Assembly: GCA_963691815.1 (NCBI GenBank)
Contig: OY829667.1
Coordinates: 21,464,587-21,528,586, forward strand
Length of the DNA: 64,000 bases
Source of the DNA: Echiichthys vipera
Lineage: Eukaryota; Chordata; Actinopteri; Perciformes; Trachinidae
Reading direction: 5' to 3'
Below are positions 9,855-18,000 of this stretch, piece by piece. The notes beneath the pieces are model-generated. The model ran no database searches. It worked only from the letters and a program-made list of their open reading frames with translations, and was not told where the DNA came from. Positions within the stretch are counted from its first letter, which is position 1. Every line of letters begins with the position of its first letter. A program made the position numbers and the translations under genes.

Positions 9855-11122
9855 CACTGGAGACATGCCGTGTGCCAGCTTGCTTCAAGGCCTCCACCAT
9901 CATACCAGTCCCCAAAAAAACAGGACCCACTGGATTAAACGACTACAGACCTGTCGCCCTGACCTCTGTGGTCATGAAATCCTTTGAGCGCCTGGTTTTG
10001 TCCCACCTCAAATCCATCACCGACTCACTCCTGGACCCCCTGCAGTTTGCCTACAGAGCCAACAGGTCTGTAGACGATGCTGTTAACATGGCAACACACT
10101 TCATCCTCCAGCATCTGGACTCTGCAGGATCCTAGGTCAGGATCCTGTTTGTGGACTTCAGCTCTGCGTTCAACACAATCATCCCGGCTCGTCTGCAGGA
10201 CAAGCTTTCTCAACTCAACGTGCCAGACTCCACCTGCAGGTGGATCACCCACTACCTGACGGACAGGAAGCAGCACGTGAGGCTGGGAAGCCTTACCTCG
10301 GACTCCAGGACGATCAGCACCGGCTCTCCTCAGGGCTGTGTTCTTTCTCCCCTGCTCTTCTCCCTGTACACTAACAACTGCACCTCCAGTCACCAGTCCG
10401 TCAAGCTCCTTAAGTTCGCGGATGACACCACCCTCATTGGACTCATCTCTGGTGGGGATGAGTCTGCCTACAGATGGGAGATCGACCAACTGGTGACTTG
10501 GTGCAGGGAGAACAACCTGGAGCTAAATGCTTCAAAAACAGTGGAGATGACTATAGACTTCAGGAAGAGCACAGCCCCACCCTCCACCATCATCCTGTGT
10601 GACTCTCCAGTGGACACTGTGGAGTCCTTCCGCTTCCTGGGAACCATCATCTCCCAGGACCTCAGGTGGGAGCCAAACATTAGCTCCCTCATCAATAAGG
10701 CTCAGCAGAGGATGTACTTCCTGAGGCAGCTGAAGAAGTTCAATCTACAGCGGACAATGCTGGTCCACTTCTACACCGCCATCATCGAGTCCATCCTCAC
10801 CTCCTCCATCACCGTCTGGCACGCTGCTGCCTCTGCCAAGGACAGGTGCAGACTGCAGCGTATCATACGTTCTGCAGAAAAGGTGATTGGCTGCAACCTC
10901 CCTTCCCTCCCAGAACTCTACTCTTCAAGGACCCTGAGGAGAGCAGGGAAGATAGCTGCTGATCCCTCCCACCCTGGACACTATCTGTTTGAACCCCTCC
11001 CCTCTGGCCGGAGGCTGCGGTCCATCAGGACCAAAACCTCCCGCCACAAGAACAGTTTCTTCCCCTCTGCCATCAGGTTTGGAATTCAGTTAAAGACACT
11101 TAACTGTCATTCGTTATATTAA
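9855..11122 (+). pseudogene. LINE E reverse transcriptase and C-terminal domain, one nonsense codon
   Basis: A single frame runs from 9855 to 11122 with one stop, TAG at 10133-10135, just before the block VRILFVDFSSAFNTI. Later blocks include TGSPQGCVLSPLLFSLYTN, LLKFADDTTLIGL (catalytic FADD) and ESFRFLGTIISQDLRWE. The C-terminal part includes AGKIAADPSHPGHYLFEPLP. The set of blocks fits L2/Rex1-type LINEs of fish. The N-terminal endonuclease is missing because of 5' truncation. Confidence 0.85.
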
Positions 11123-11407
11123 CGGCATCTGGAACTCATACGTTATATTAACGTACCCAAATCACAGGTGTAATATTACCCCCCCCCCCCCCTTTTTTTT
11201 TTCACTGGACACTTTAACTTGCACACTACCACCTGCACTGGTCATACAAATACAGTCACTTATATTTATGTATATAATTCAATGCCATATGTTTAGTCTT
11301 GCTTGTGTTCATGTTTATATTTATGTAGGCACTGTCAAATCAAGTCAAATTCCTAGCAATGAAAATTGTCTGGCAATAAACCTGATTCTGATTCTGATTC
11401 TGATTCT
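9855..11407 (+). mobile_element. 5'-truncated L2/Rex1-like LINE (LINE E) inside the LTR of element D
   Basis: The element starts inside its reverse transcriptase, runs through the C-terminal domain, and ends with a 3' untranslated region with poly(C)/poly(T) tracts and a tail of GATTCT repeats (11385-11407). The LTR sequence is continuous across the insertion with at most one base duplicated. A 5' truncation, a microsatellite tail and little or no target duplication are usual for CR1/L2-clade insertions. The reading frame has few defects, so the insertion is one of the younger events here. Confidence 0.85.
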
Positions 11408-11530
11408 GCCAAGAAAACAAACTCAAACCAGAAAACAGAAAGAAAGCACATACAGAAAAACACCTACAGGGGGAGACAAAAACAACGATTAAAAAGGAGA
11501 GGGAGAGACTGTCCAGAACCAATCACAACA
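11408..11530 (-). repeat. Element D 5' LTR, second part
   Basis: The LTR resumes with GCCAAGAAAACAAACTC, matching 8992 onward in the other LTR. It ends AATCACAACA before the target duplication CAGAC at 11531-11535. Confidence 0.82.
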
Positions 11531-11535
11531 CAGAC

Positions 11536-11869
11536 TGAAGGACTGAAAAACACTGAGGACCTGAAAACGCAGAGAAAGTGTCTTCAATTTGGGGAAGTGC
11601 ATATGCATTCTTTATCGTCGGCAGATTCAACTTGTGGTAGTCAATGCAGAGTCGGACTGTACCGTTCTTTTTTTCACCACCACAATTGTGGATGAAGGAG
11701 GTGACTCAGACTCCCTTATTACTCCAGTGTGCAAATGGTCTTGGATATGCTTGTGAACGGCTTCGACATCAGCCGGATGTATTGGCCGAGGCCGCTGCTT
11801 GAAAGGTAGCTTGATATGATGCGCCACTTTATCTGTTCGCCCAAAATCCAAGTCGTGTTGCGCAAACAC
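11536..11869 (-). pseudogene. Gypsy A reverse transcriptase, N-terminal half
   Basis: The minus strand has FAQHDLDFGRTDKVAHHIKL, HPADVEAVHKHIQDHL, GVIRESESPPSSTIVVVKK and, after a frame change, VRLCIDYHKLNLPTIKNAY. These are the first reverse transcriptase blocks of a Ty3/gypsy element. The fragment stops at the CAGAC target duplication and continues in frame at 8712. Confidence 0.83.
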
Positions 11870-12466
11870 TTACGGCATGCTGTGGAGCTTCTGGACGATG
11901 CTCTCTCTCCAATCAGGTGTGATTGGAGAATCTTCAAAGTTGAAGTGCAAGTTCGACTTCTGAGACGACTCAGTATCAGCTGGTTGGCTTGCTTGCTGTT
12001 GGAACAAGACGCTCTGGTAATTACTGATGTCTGAAAGTTTACACCCTGCAGAGATGACAATATCATGTTCAGATAAATTACTAACAATGACTGGTAGCTT
12101 AAAGGGTGGCTGGTTAGGAAGATCAACCAAGCAAGACTTCACTATTAACCCACCAGGCAAAGGAGATGAAGATGAATGCTCAACAACAACAGTCTTGTCA
12201 TTCTGGAAGTCGTTAGTCGGAAGTCGTAGCTTCACCATGCCAGGGCTATCGCTAGCCTGTCTGTGTCTGAGTTCAAGGACCTTGATCACAGCTTGGTAAT
12301 CTTAGTGGGCTGGCTGATAGTCGGTTAGCTCACCTTCAGAAAATGTGTCTTACAAGACATCCATGGTGTTTGTACCTATAAGCACAAGAGACTGCAAGGT
12401 GGCCTTGACATCAGGCATCAACAAAGCAAGTGTAGGTACCTCGATCAAACCACCAAGTAAAGTCTT
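11870..12466 (-). pseudogene. Gypsy A protease-RT linker
   Basis: The minus strand begins with the second half of the protease (GLIEVPTLALLMPDVK and LVLIGTNTMDVL) and then encodes a linker with SDSPGMVKLRLP and LPVIVSNLSEHDIVISAGCK. A stop follows the first segment. The segment continues in frame from the protease start at 15334 once LINE B is set aside. Confidence 0.75.
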
Positions 12467-12472
12467 TGGAAA

Positions 12473-12660
12473 TTTCAATTCTATTCACCTTTATTTATAG
12501 GGCCAAATCATAACAAAAGTTATCTCAGGACACTTTACAGAGTAGTTATAGACCACACTCTATGACTTATTTATGATTTACATTGACCCAATAATTTCCC
12601 AGTAGAGTACGATGGCAACGAAAACCTTCCCTATAACAGGCAGGAACGACGGACAGACCC
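12473..12660 (-). repeat. LINE B 3' end (family also at 31490, 38675 and 39100)
   Basis: The phrase ATCATAACAAAAGTTATCTC, followed by GGACACTTTACAGAGTAG and CCTTCCCTATAACAGGCAGG, is repeated almost unchanged at 31520-31675. Shorter matches in the opposite orientation lie at 38675-38738 and 39100-39160. On the minus strand the end reads CACTATAAATA-like sequence into an AATTGAA repeat tail, typical of a LINE 3' terminus. Confidence 0.8.
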
Positions 12661-12860
12661 AGCCCTGTGGAGGACAGCCATCTAGGCTAACATATTCTTC
12701 AGGACACAACCCGGTTTCAGTCAGACAGAGAACATCAATATGGTTATCTTATATCAAATCATTTATTAATACAGCTTTAGATGACAGAGATCTGATGTTT
12801 AAAAGTCCACATTTTATCTTCTGATTTTGTTGCATTATCGCAGATTTGGTGTTGATTTTT
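12640..12860 (-). pseudogene. LINE B ORF2 start, endonuclease N-terminus
   Basis: The minus strand encodes KCGLLNIRSLSSKAVLINDL, a stop, then DNHIDVLCLTET and EEYVSLDGCPP. These are the first two motifs of a LINE apurinic endonuclease. The sequence then jumps into the 3' untranslated end at about 12650, so nearly the whole ORF2 has been deleted. Confidence 0.72.
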
Positions 12861-13059
12861 TTCTGTTTAGCTCCTCTTCTGTTCATTTTTTATTTAATTA
12901 ATGTAGATGATCATGAGGCACACAGAGCTGTGGATCAACAGAATGCGCAGAGACGTGTGTAAGACTCTAGCTATGCTTGCTGTGCGTCTGTGGTAAGGGC
13001 AGCGCAGAGAGGTGTGTTAAACTGTGACTGCATCCTGATCCCAACACTGGGTTTTTGTC

Positions 13060-13165
13060 AGGAGGTGGTGGTGGTGTAGGACTCGACAGTCAGGTCAATG
13101 TTTGCAGATAAAAGTCTTGACCCCTCCTGGTTAAAAAACCTGGGTCTGTTATAAAAGGCCATGAA
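13060..13165 (-). pseudogene. LINE B ORF1 C-terminal segment
   Basis: The minus strand encodes NFMAFYNRPRFFNQEGSRLL and ends TTTTS followed by a stop. This is the end of the SGNH-like ORF1 and is separated from the rest by the solo LTR at 13171-13875. The adjoining GTTGT duplication copies mark the insertion. Confidence 0.65.
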
Positions 13166-13170
13166 GTTGT

Positions 13171-13875
13171 TGTTACGGCCTCCTCCAGTATCTGTGTATC
13201 TGTGTTGTGCATCTATGTTAAGCAGGATGTAGGATCCCTTGCCGAGGATTGGCTTGCACGAGACCTGCCTACTTCCTGGTTCTGCCGGTGATTTGATTGG
13301 TGCAGCATCTGGCAATCTCCTCCAACCACCTACCCTCATACTTCCTGGTTCTGCTAGTGATTTGATTGGTGCGGCATCTGGCAATCTCCTCCAACCACCT
13401 ATCACCTTCCAGACCGTCCCTCTGCTTAAATAGTTGCCCTCACTATGATTTTGGCCTTTTGTCTTTGACCAACTGGCCTGGTGTGTGTTTGTGTGTGTGT
13501 AGTGCTCTTTGAGTTTCTTTGTGTTAGCTCTAAAATTGCGGTAAGGAAATTGGGCAAGGCTTTAGTGGGGTTTACAGATACCAACCTGACACCTGTAGCT
13601 TTTTGATGTTAGAGACACTAGGTTTGAGAGGGTGCTGCTTATTTTGTATTTTCTGATTATTCTTGACATTGGGTAATTATTTTTGGAAGTGGCTAATAGT
13701 TATCTCTCAGTTTGGAGAGACCTTTTCAAGTTATATTCATTTCTTTGATTTGAGCAGCATCCAACATGCCCTTTTCCCTGTTTTTTTTTTATTCTGCAAA
13801 TAAACAAGTTGCTATTTTACCAAAAACATTCGGGTTTATGTTGCTTCCCTTTTCCCCATGAGCCGGGTCCTAACA
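13171..13875 (+). mobile_element. Solo LTR (705 bp) in LINE B ORF1
   Basis: The block begins TGTTACGGCC and ends GGGTCCTAACA, so the termini are TGTTA...TAACA. It is flanked on both sides by GTTGT (13166-13170 and 13876-13880), a 5-base target duplication. A poly(A) signal AATAAA at about 13799 lies near the end, giving plus orientation. No internal region or second LTR exists, so this is what remains after recombination between two LTRs. The family is not recognised beyond gypsy/ERV-like. Confidence 0.82.
13271..13403. repeat. 69-bp tandem duplication within the solo LTR
   Basis: Two copies of a unit starting ACTTCCTGGTTCTGC lie at 13271-13339 and 13340-13403 with a few differences. Duplications of this type are common in LTR U3 regions, where they can change promoter strength. 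Confidence 0.85.
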
Positions 13876-13880
13876 GTTGT

Positions 13881-14835
13881 CCACGAATGGAATATTCTTC
13901 CCCAGGCAGTATCCGCGACGGGGGAAGCGGGCCGGAGATAATCAGACGCTTCTCTGTGTTTAGCAGGCGGTCCACCATGGACCTGAAGTCCTGCTTGAGG
14001 ACCTCGGACTGGTGTTTCTTTAAATCGTTGGTGCCGGCTTGCAGGACCAGCGTGGAGGCCGACCTGTGTTGTGAACACAGCTGGAGGGCGGAGCACTCAA
14101 CATCCTTGACGCGGGCTCTAGGGTGGCAGAAAGCGCACCCTCACGTGCCTGACCATCGAGGTTCCGACAACCAGCACAGAGGGAATGCGCCGGCTCCACA
14201 CCGGCGCGCGCACACGCGGGGGGGGTTGGTTAAGGCAACGGAACTAGGCTCCTGGGTCGGCGAGAGCCACTACCAGCTGTATGGACAGATCCCGGGGAGG
14301 AGCTGGAGCGCGCACCGAGCGGGGGGAAATCCTGCAGGCTTAGGACGTCAAACCTGTTATCCAGTGGTAGATCCGTAGGCGGAGGAGGGAGAGATGGGCG
14401 AGCCCAAGTGCCCCTGTTCACCACTGACCAGGGTTCACTCGGCTTGAGTGGAGTTGAGCTCACCAGACCAGGAGCCACCGCTCCATTCTCCCTGGTGGAG
14501 CACTGCCACTCCACGGGGAGAAGCAGGAGGTGGAGGGTGCCGATGACTTGGGCTTGGCATCCTGGTGGTGCCAGGAGGACTCGGTGAGTGCTGGTGCCGG
14601 AGATCTGGTAGTGATGGAGCCAGTCCATGGCAGGGTGGTGTTGTCGGCGGCTGTCATGGTACGGTCACCAGCGCCGAAAGCCTTAAGATGGGTGAGGAAC
14701 TTCCCCTGAGTTGAGGCGACGGTGGAAAATTCCAGGAGGCTTTTGTTCTTCTCTTTGAGGTCAGCTTTCAGGCCAGAGACGTTCTCCCTCAGTTTTGAGA
14801 GTGTAGGAAGACAGGACTCGCACACAGCCATCATG
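13881..14835 (-). pseudogene. LINE B ORF1 with coiled-coil and SGNH/esterase-like domain, broken
   Basis: On the minus strand the N-terminal part encodes CESCLPTLSKLRENVSGLKA and a charged heptad-like stretch, then PLDNRFDVLSLQDFPPL. After frame changes it has VLVVGTSMVRHV and LVLQAGTNDLKKHQ, which resemble block I and the GxND block of SGNH hydrolases. In place of the block I serine motif GDS it has GTSMV. Stops and shifts occur between 14050 and 14150. It is a dead copy of a CR1-like ORF1. Confidence 0.7.
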
Positions 14836-15239
14836 TCGCAGCCTGTGCTGGGGATCCGTCACCTCGGGACACAGAACCGTCACAGGGAGGTGAGTTAAAT
14901 TCCGGCCCTGGAGCCGAATGTCCAGGGAGAGATCCTTCTTCACTCCTGGGCAGGCAGCCCACTTCACCAGTTGTTTTTAGATCCTGCTGAGTTGAAGAAA
15001 TGTTTTAAAATTGGCGCCTCACTAGTGCGATTTGGCTTCATGACTTCCGTGTTGTACTTCTCCGGTGTGATTTCTCCGTTTGAAGAAATAAATACAATAA
15101 ATGCTGGGCACGAGTGATTCCAAATATGGAATCGATAAACTAAGTTAAAAACAATATTTTCTGGAGCCGAAGTGGCGGGAAACCCGGTGAAATCAAGCAA
15201 CACTGCGCATGCGTATGTGTCTGCGTAAATGACGTAGAC

Positions 15240-15327
15240 AGTACAATGCGATGCAATACAATGCGATACAATACAGAGCGATACAGACCAATACCAATAC
15301 AGACCAATACAGACCTCTAGGTGGCGG
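15240..15327. repeat. LINE B 5' end with short tandem repeats
   Basis: Units of the form CAATGCGATA and CAGACCAATA repeat several times. They lie at the presumed transcription start of LINE B and end directly at the target duplication TGGAAA. Confidence 0.6.
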
Positions 15328-15333
15328 TGGAAA

Positions 15334-15490
15334 GACAAGTCATTTCAATGTAACCTAGGTAGGGCACAGATTGTACGTTCGTTCCCTCTACCTCAAGGAG
15401 ATTGTGCAAGGGTTTGATTTCTTGTTCATAAAAAGAATGGGGAACGGTGGTGACCTGTAAGCCCGTATCAAGTAGACAGTTAAATTGCTA
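15334..15490 (-). pseudogene. Gypsy A aspartic protease start
   Basis: The minus strand encodes NCLLDTGLQVTTVPHSFYE, with the catalytic DTG triad (the usual following serine is leucine here), and then LLEVEGTNVQSVPYLGYIEM. Upstream sequence to about 15660 keeps fragments of a linker but is frameshifted. The second half of the protease lies at 12466 beyond LINE B. Confidence 0.78.
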
Positions 15491-15734
15491 ACCGTAATAG
15501 TCACTTCAGCTGTACTTCTGGTACCTACCAATCCAGAAGGAAGCTTGAAAAGGTGGCTTCTTTTAGAGTGTTCTGAAATGGTACACTTCTGAATCTTGCG
15601 TTTCTTTGAGGAGGTTGCTTCTCTGCAGCCCCTGTCTGCTCCATGACAGGAACTGATTCCAGTTTAAAGGTAAGTTAGGGTGGTTCTGTCATTCCCACAT
15701 GCGCTGTCTTTCCTCTAACTCCTTGACCACCTGA

Positions 15735-16250
15735 GGTCCTGCAGACTACAGTTGTTTTTTAAAAAAGACTTTAAAACCTTCCTGTTCACCAAAGCATTTT
15801 GCTAAATGTCTTTTAGATGTTCTCATTCATTCATCTTCAACCACTTGTCCCTAATGGGGTCGCAGGGGGGCTGGAGCCAATCCCAGCTTACATCAGGTGT
15901 GAGGCGGGGTACACCCTGGACATGATGCCAGTCTATCGCAGGGTACATAGAGACAGACAACCATTCACACTCACACCTCACTCACACCTTTAGAGTCATC
16001 AATTAACCTGCATGTCTTTGGACTGTGGGAGGAAGCCGGAGAGAACCCATGCAGAAAACATGCAAACCCCACACAGAAGGGCCCCAGCGAATCAGAAACC
16101 CTCTTACTGTGAGGCGACAGTGCTAACCACCACATCACCGCCTGATAGATGTTCTTTAACAAACAATATTGTTTCTATTCTGCTCTGTAGCACTTTGAGA
16201 TTGTTGAATGTAAAGTGAAATACAAGTAAAATGTATTATTATTATTAATA
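15735..16250 (+). mobile_element. LINE 3' relic containing a SINE
   Basis: The first 85 bases encode FKKDFKTFLFTKAFC, a C-terminal motif of CR1/L2-type LINE ORF2. After the SINE at 15824-16145 the sequence continues with a 3' untranslated end (GTAGCACTTTGAGATTGTTG and AATACAAGTAAAATGTATTA) closing in ATT repeats. Confidence 0.65.
15824..16145 (-). mobile_element. V-SINE-like tRNA-derived SINE, copy 1
   Basis: The element is bounded by the 10-base duplication TAGATGTTCT at 15814-15823 and 16146-16155. On the minus strand the head reads TGATGTGGTGGTTAGCACTG, a pol III A-box-like segment. A conserved centre follows, with GCATGTTTTCTGCATGGGTT, TCCGGCTTCCTCCCACAGTC and AAAGACATGCAG. It ends with a tail GGACAAGTGGTTGAAGATGAA. 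The centre resembles the shared domain of V-SINEs. The B box is degraded. Confidence 0.8.
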
Positions 16251-16255
16251 TTTTT

Positions 16256-17045
16256 ACCTATAAAAGCATGCAGCTGCTGGTTTAATGTACCATCACATCT
16301 TTTCATTCCAGTTCAGGCACTGGTAATGAGAAGTGTATGTGCAATTTTGTGTTCTTGGCTAAATGCTCAAAGTTGAATCTGAGTAGACAAACTAAGAGTA
16401 GACAATAAGACTGATGCAGTGCTATAAAAGTGCATGACTCACCAGCTGGAACAGTTCCTGTTAACCTGGACATGTTCTGACTGTGCTGTGTGTTATTGCA
16501 GCACTGCATTATCCAGTCTATGAATGCTCTGGCTTATAAAAAAGTTTGGATTGATCTCTGTTCATCATCCGTGTTACTTTCTCCTCTGTAACATTTGAAT
16601 TGTGTAATTCTCTCTTCTTCTCCCAAGTGTTCGTCAGGGGCAACTACTGGCAATTCAATGACAACTGGTGGCTTGTTTTAAACAGTCATGTAGACACCTG
16701 GAATAAAAATGACAAGCTGGATTCAAACCCTGCGACTCACGTAACTAAACATTTGTCTTAACCACTATGATCACATTACTGTAGTAAGGGGGATATGTCA
16801 ATATTTAGATACAAAATATTGTAAAGACAACACATAACAGATTTTTTTCACAATTGAATTTTTTTCTTTAAGTGACTAAAATTGTTTGATTAATTCTGTT
16901 GAAAACTGTTTCTACACAATAACACAACTCTTACAATGATAAAACAGAGGAATAATCAGTAGTAGATTTTAGTTCTCTTTCATTTTAAATGGGCAAAAAA
17001 AGAACCTCCTTGATTGAAATAATTACACAAAATATCTATCTGCTC
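16256..17045. other. Spacer, no gene seen
   Basis: The stretch is AT-rich with short open frames only. I see no splice-flanked coding block, RNA gene or complete repeat end. Confidence 0.4.
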
Positions 17046-17049
17046 AACA

Positions 17050-18000
17050 AGCATCCTAAAATTGCTGTATAGATGTTGACCAAGCCCTCACAACAGCCAC
17101 ATCCTGGTTGATCCAATACAGAAGTGCCAAAAACTGCCGTTCTCTGAGTGGCCACTAGGGGCAGGTTTCATAATAAAGCAGTTTCTCATTGACCCCCATG
17201 TTAAACAGGCAGTTTACAGCATCATTAAACCTGTTTAAGGCCTGGTACAAAAAAACATTCTATTCTGCTTGTGTAGGTCATATCTCCATGACAACACTGA
17301 GGGGGTGAATTTTTTTGTAGCAGGCTAGTTTTTATTTTATTGCAGGTTATAGTTTATCAATAATTAGGGGCGTGGCCTCTTGAGCGACAGCTAGCCTCTG
17401 GCCCTCACTTCTCCTCGGAGGCTAGTTGTCAGGATTAGCATCTTTACCTACAAACTTTACCTGGACTGCGGTCATTCGTGTGTTAGTCTTTCCATAAGTG
17501 ACAAGATGGTTCGCTCTTCCATCAACTGAACCAACAGATGGTTTAGGAACACTCAGTGTTAATATTAGCTCTGTTGTGCAAATTAAATAGCCGCACTTGC
17601 ACCATGACTTGAATACAGCCTGCTATCTATGAAACATTTAAGTCTCTCCCCTCTAAAAAATCCTGGTCCTGTTACAAAATTTAAAAAATGACTCCCGTTG
17701 CCTCCCGGTCTTGAAAAATAATCTCAACACTGACTCCCACTTCCGTTTATCTAGTAGCGTGTGCTGTTACGTTAGCTCCCGGGCGGTGGAGCTAATGTTG
17801 CTAATCCAGTATACATAAACCAGATGGCTGTCTCTCAATCCCCCCCAACATCACATCCATGCCCTTTTTTGGTAAGAGGAAATGAAGAGGAGTCAAAGTC
17901 TAACAAGATGGTGGCTCCCAGAGGCGAAGACAATTGGATCAAGTTGAGAGAACGGACCTTGACCGTAAGGCTATGTTAAATTTTTTATAGTCAATGACGT
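17050..18000. repeat. Degenerate interspersed repeats of unknown class
   Basis: Phrases such as GAGTGGCCACTAGGGGCAG and GGGGCGTGGCCTCTTGAGCG, and the later AACAAGATGGTGGCTCCCAG, are of the kind scattered in many fish genomes. No termini, target duplication or long open frame could be placed. The assignment as repeat is from pattern memory only. Confidence 0.35.

Larger units (their letters stand above)
8718..11530 (-). mobile_element. Short nonautonomous Ty3/gypsy-type LTR element (element D) inserted in gypsy A
   Basis: Two direct repeats of about 400 bp start TGTCATGTGTGAC and end AATCACAACA (TG...CA). They flank 452 bp of internal DNA. The element is bordered by the same 5 bases, CAGAC, at 8713-8717 and 11531-11535, which is the expected target duplication for an LTR element. 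The minus strand is the sense strand: the LTR carries a TTTTATTAAATT-type poly(A) region near its end, and just inside the 5' LTR is a start codon (9548-9550) followed by MDPADP, a common gag start of fish gypsy elements. There is no pol. The right LTR is split by LINE E. Confidence 0.85.
12473..15327 (-). mobile_element. CR1-like LINE with esterase-type ORF1, internally deleted (LINE B), inserted in gypsy A protease
   Basis: The element is bounded by the 6-base duplication TGGAAA at 12467-12472 and 15328-15333. On the minus strand it has a 5' untranslated region with short tandem repeats (15240-15320), a pseudogene of an ORF1 with an SGNH/esterase-like domain, a short start of ORF2 (endonuclease) and then directly the 3' untranslated end with an AATTGAA-type tail. 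Most of ORF2 is missing. ORF1s with an esterase domain are known in CR1-like LINEs. A solo LTR sits inside its ORF1. Confidence 0.82.
7417..15660 (-). mobile_element. Ty3/gypsy LTR retrotransposon relic, pol region, with nested insertions (gypsy A)
   Basis: On the minus strand the pol order is protease (15334-15490), protease-RT linker (11870-12466), reverse transcriptase (11536-11869 then 8234-8712), RNase H/integrase linker (7938-8171) and integrase (7417-7763). Two later insertions split it: a CR1-like LINE at 12473-15327 and an LTR element at 8718-11530. When each insertion and one copy of its target duplication are set aside, the gypsy reading frame continues without a shift, which proves the order of events. 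Further stops, a deletion of most of the RNase H region and missing LTRs show that the host element is old and dead. Confidence 0.85.

Noticed and set aside
13809..14378. Plus-strand open frame of 189 codons
   Set aside because: It is antisense to the CR1-like ORF1 pseudogene and starts inside the solo LTR. It has no domain of its own.
7417..15660. Endogenous retrovirus
   Set aside because: The pol order and motifs fit a Ty3/gypsy retrotransposon. No envelope-like frame is present.
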